Shown here one piece after another: positions 63,774-64,000 of a DNA stretch of 64,000 bases (positions are counted from its first letter, which is position 1; every line of letters begins with the position of its first letter). This DNA comes from VGMD01 sp964552055. GTDB taxonomy: Bacteria; Chlamydiota; Chlamydiia; Chlamydiales; 2-12-FULL-49-11. A model generated the notes under the pieces. That model was not told the DNA's origin and did no database searches. It saw nothing but the letters and a program-made list of their open reading frames with translations. The position numbers were made by a program, and so were the translations under genes. The stretch lies in assembly GCA_964552055.1 (NCBI GenBank), contig CAZKFL010000005.1, positions 1-64,000 on the forward strand, in the 5' to 3' direction.

Positions 63774-64000
63774 AAGCATTTTTAAAAAGTTTAAAGCCTG
63801 CAGCACTTTTACTAGGAATTTTCACCATCCTTCTTGGTATGATTTACCCCCTCTTTATGAGGGGAGTCGGAGACCTTTTTTTTCCAGCTTGTGCAAACGG
63901 CAGCTTTATTTATAAAGACGGAAAAATAATCGGATCAGAACTCATTGCGCAAAATTTTACAAAGCCTGAGTACTTTCATCCAAGACCTTCTGCTGCAAAC
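63770..64000 (+). CDS. kdpC: K+-transporting ATPase subunit KdpC (partial, 3' truncated by window end)
   Basis: The first 77 codons are present. MKAFLKSLKPAALLLGIFTI gives the single membrane anchor, then GSFIYKDGKIIGSELIAQNF and YFHPRPSAAN, the KdpC signature block. The frame runs off the window edge, and about 110 residues should follow. It overlaps kdpB by 4 bases. Confidence 0.93.
   Translation, partial: MKAFLKSLKPAALLLGIFTILLGMIYPLFMRGVGDLFFPACANGSFIYKDGKIIGSELIAQNFTKPEYFHPRPSAAN

Overview
The window looks like a stretch of a Chlamydiota chromosome from outside the Chlamydiaceae (a Parachlamydiales-like environmental chlamydia). This rests on gene content and order. The cluster rpsB-tsf-pyrH-frr, the very long PBP2, the neighbours gpsA and a UDP-sugar pyrophosphorylase, ruvC-ruvA, lpdA-lipA, and glgC beside a metallophosphoesterase all fit chlamydial arrangements. 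The DNA is AT-rich. No rRNA, phage, transposase or CRISPR array is present. Three tRNA genes (Lys, Glu, Gly) lie in the first 5.4 kb.

Layout. 1-1.8 kb holds a 31-bp palindrome and two small unknown proteins on the minus strand, one with a paired hydrophobic segment like inclusion-membrane proteins. 1.9-5.3 kb has the tRNA genes around the minus-strand translation operon rpsB-tsf-pyrH-frr, whose genes mostly overlap by 4 bp. 5.5-8.9 kb encodes a 1109-residue PBP2. 8.9-17.7 kb is a surface-protein cassette: a 2290-residue autotransporter and a 507-residue relative without a barrel, bracketed on both sides by tandem pairs of one ~28-bp repeat. 17.7-22.3 kb carries nnr, a small Thr-rich ORF, gpsA and a fused glycosyltransferase-9/sugar-nucleotide pyrophosphorylase. 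22.4-23.5 kb is ruvC-ruvA.

23.6-41.6 kb is the most striking part. Two divergently transcribed paralogues of about 3000 residues each fill 18 kb. Both keep a Walker-A-like GxGKT, a DEAH box and a helicase motif-VI-like WRMRG segment, in the manner of DUF3638 proteins. 41.7-47.6 kb holds mnmE, an unknown 481-residue protein, a 35-residue CxC mini-protein, rlmN, a membrane protein with a complete RING-H2 signature (a candidate host-directed ubiquitin ligase), and psd. 47.7-54.3 kb has secA, a secreted unknown, a zinc-ribbon membrane protein, and lpdA-lipA. 54.3-57.4 kb has a HEAT-like protein, a small protein with a strong ribosome binding site, and a two-gene operon of membrane-anchored glycosyltransferases. 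57.5-60 kb has glgC and a metallophosphoesterase. The window ends in kdpF-kdpA-kdpB-kdpC, a high-affinity K+ pump cut off inside kdpC.

Housekeeping genes alternate with likely host-interaction or surface genes. A recurring feature is a sigma-66/sigma-70-type -10 box only 6-9 bases upstream of the start codon, most clearly TATAAT-N9-ATGG at three genes. This suggests leaderless or near-leaderless mRNAs. All assignments come from reading the sequence; no database search was run.
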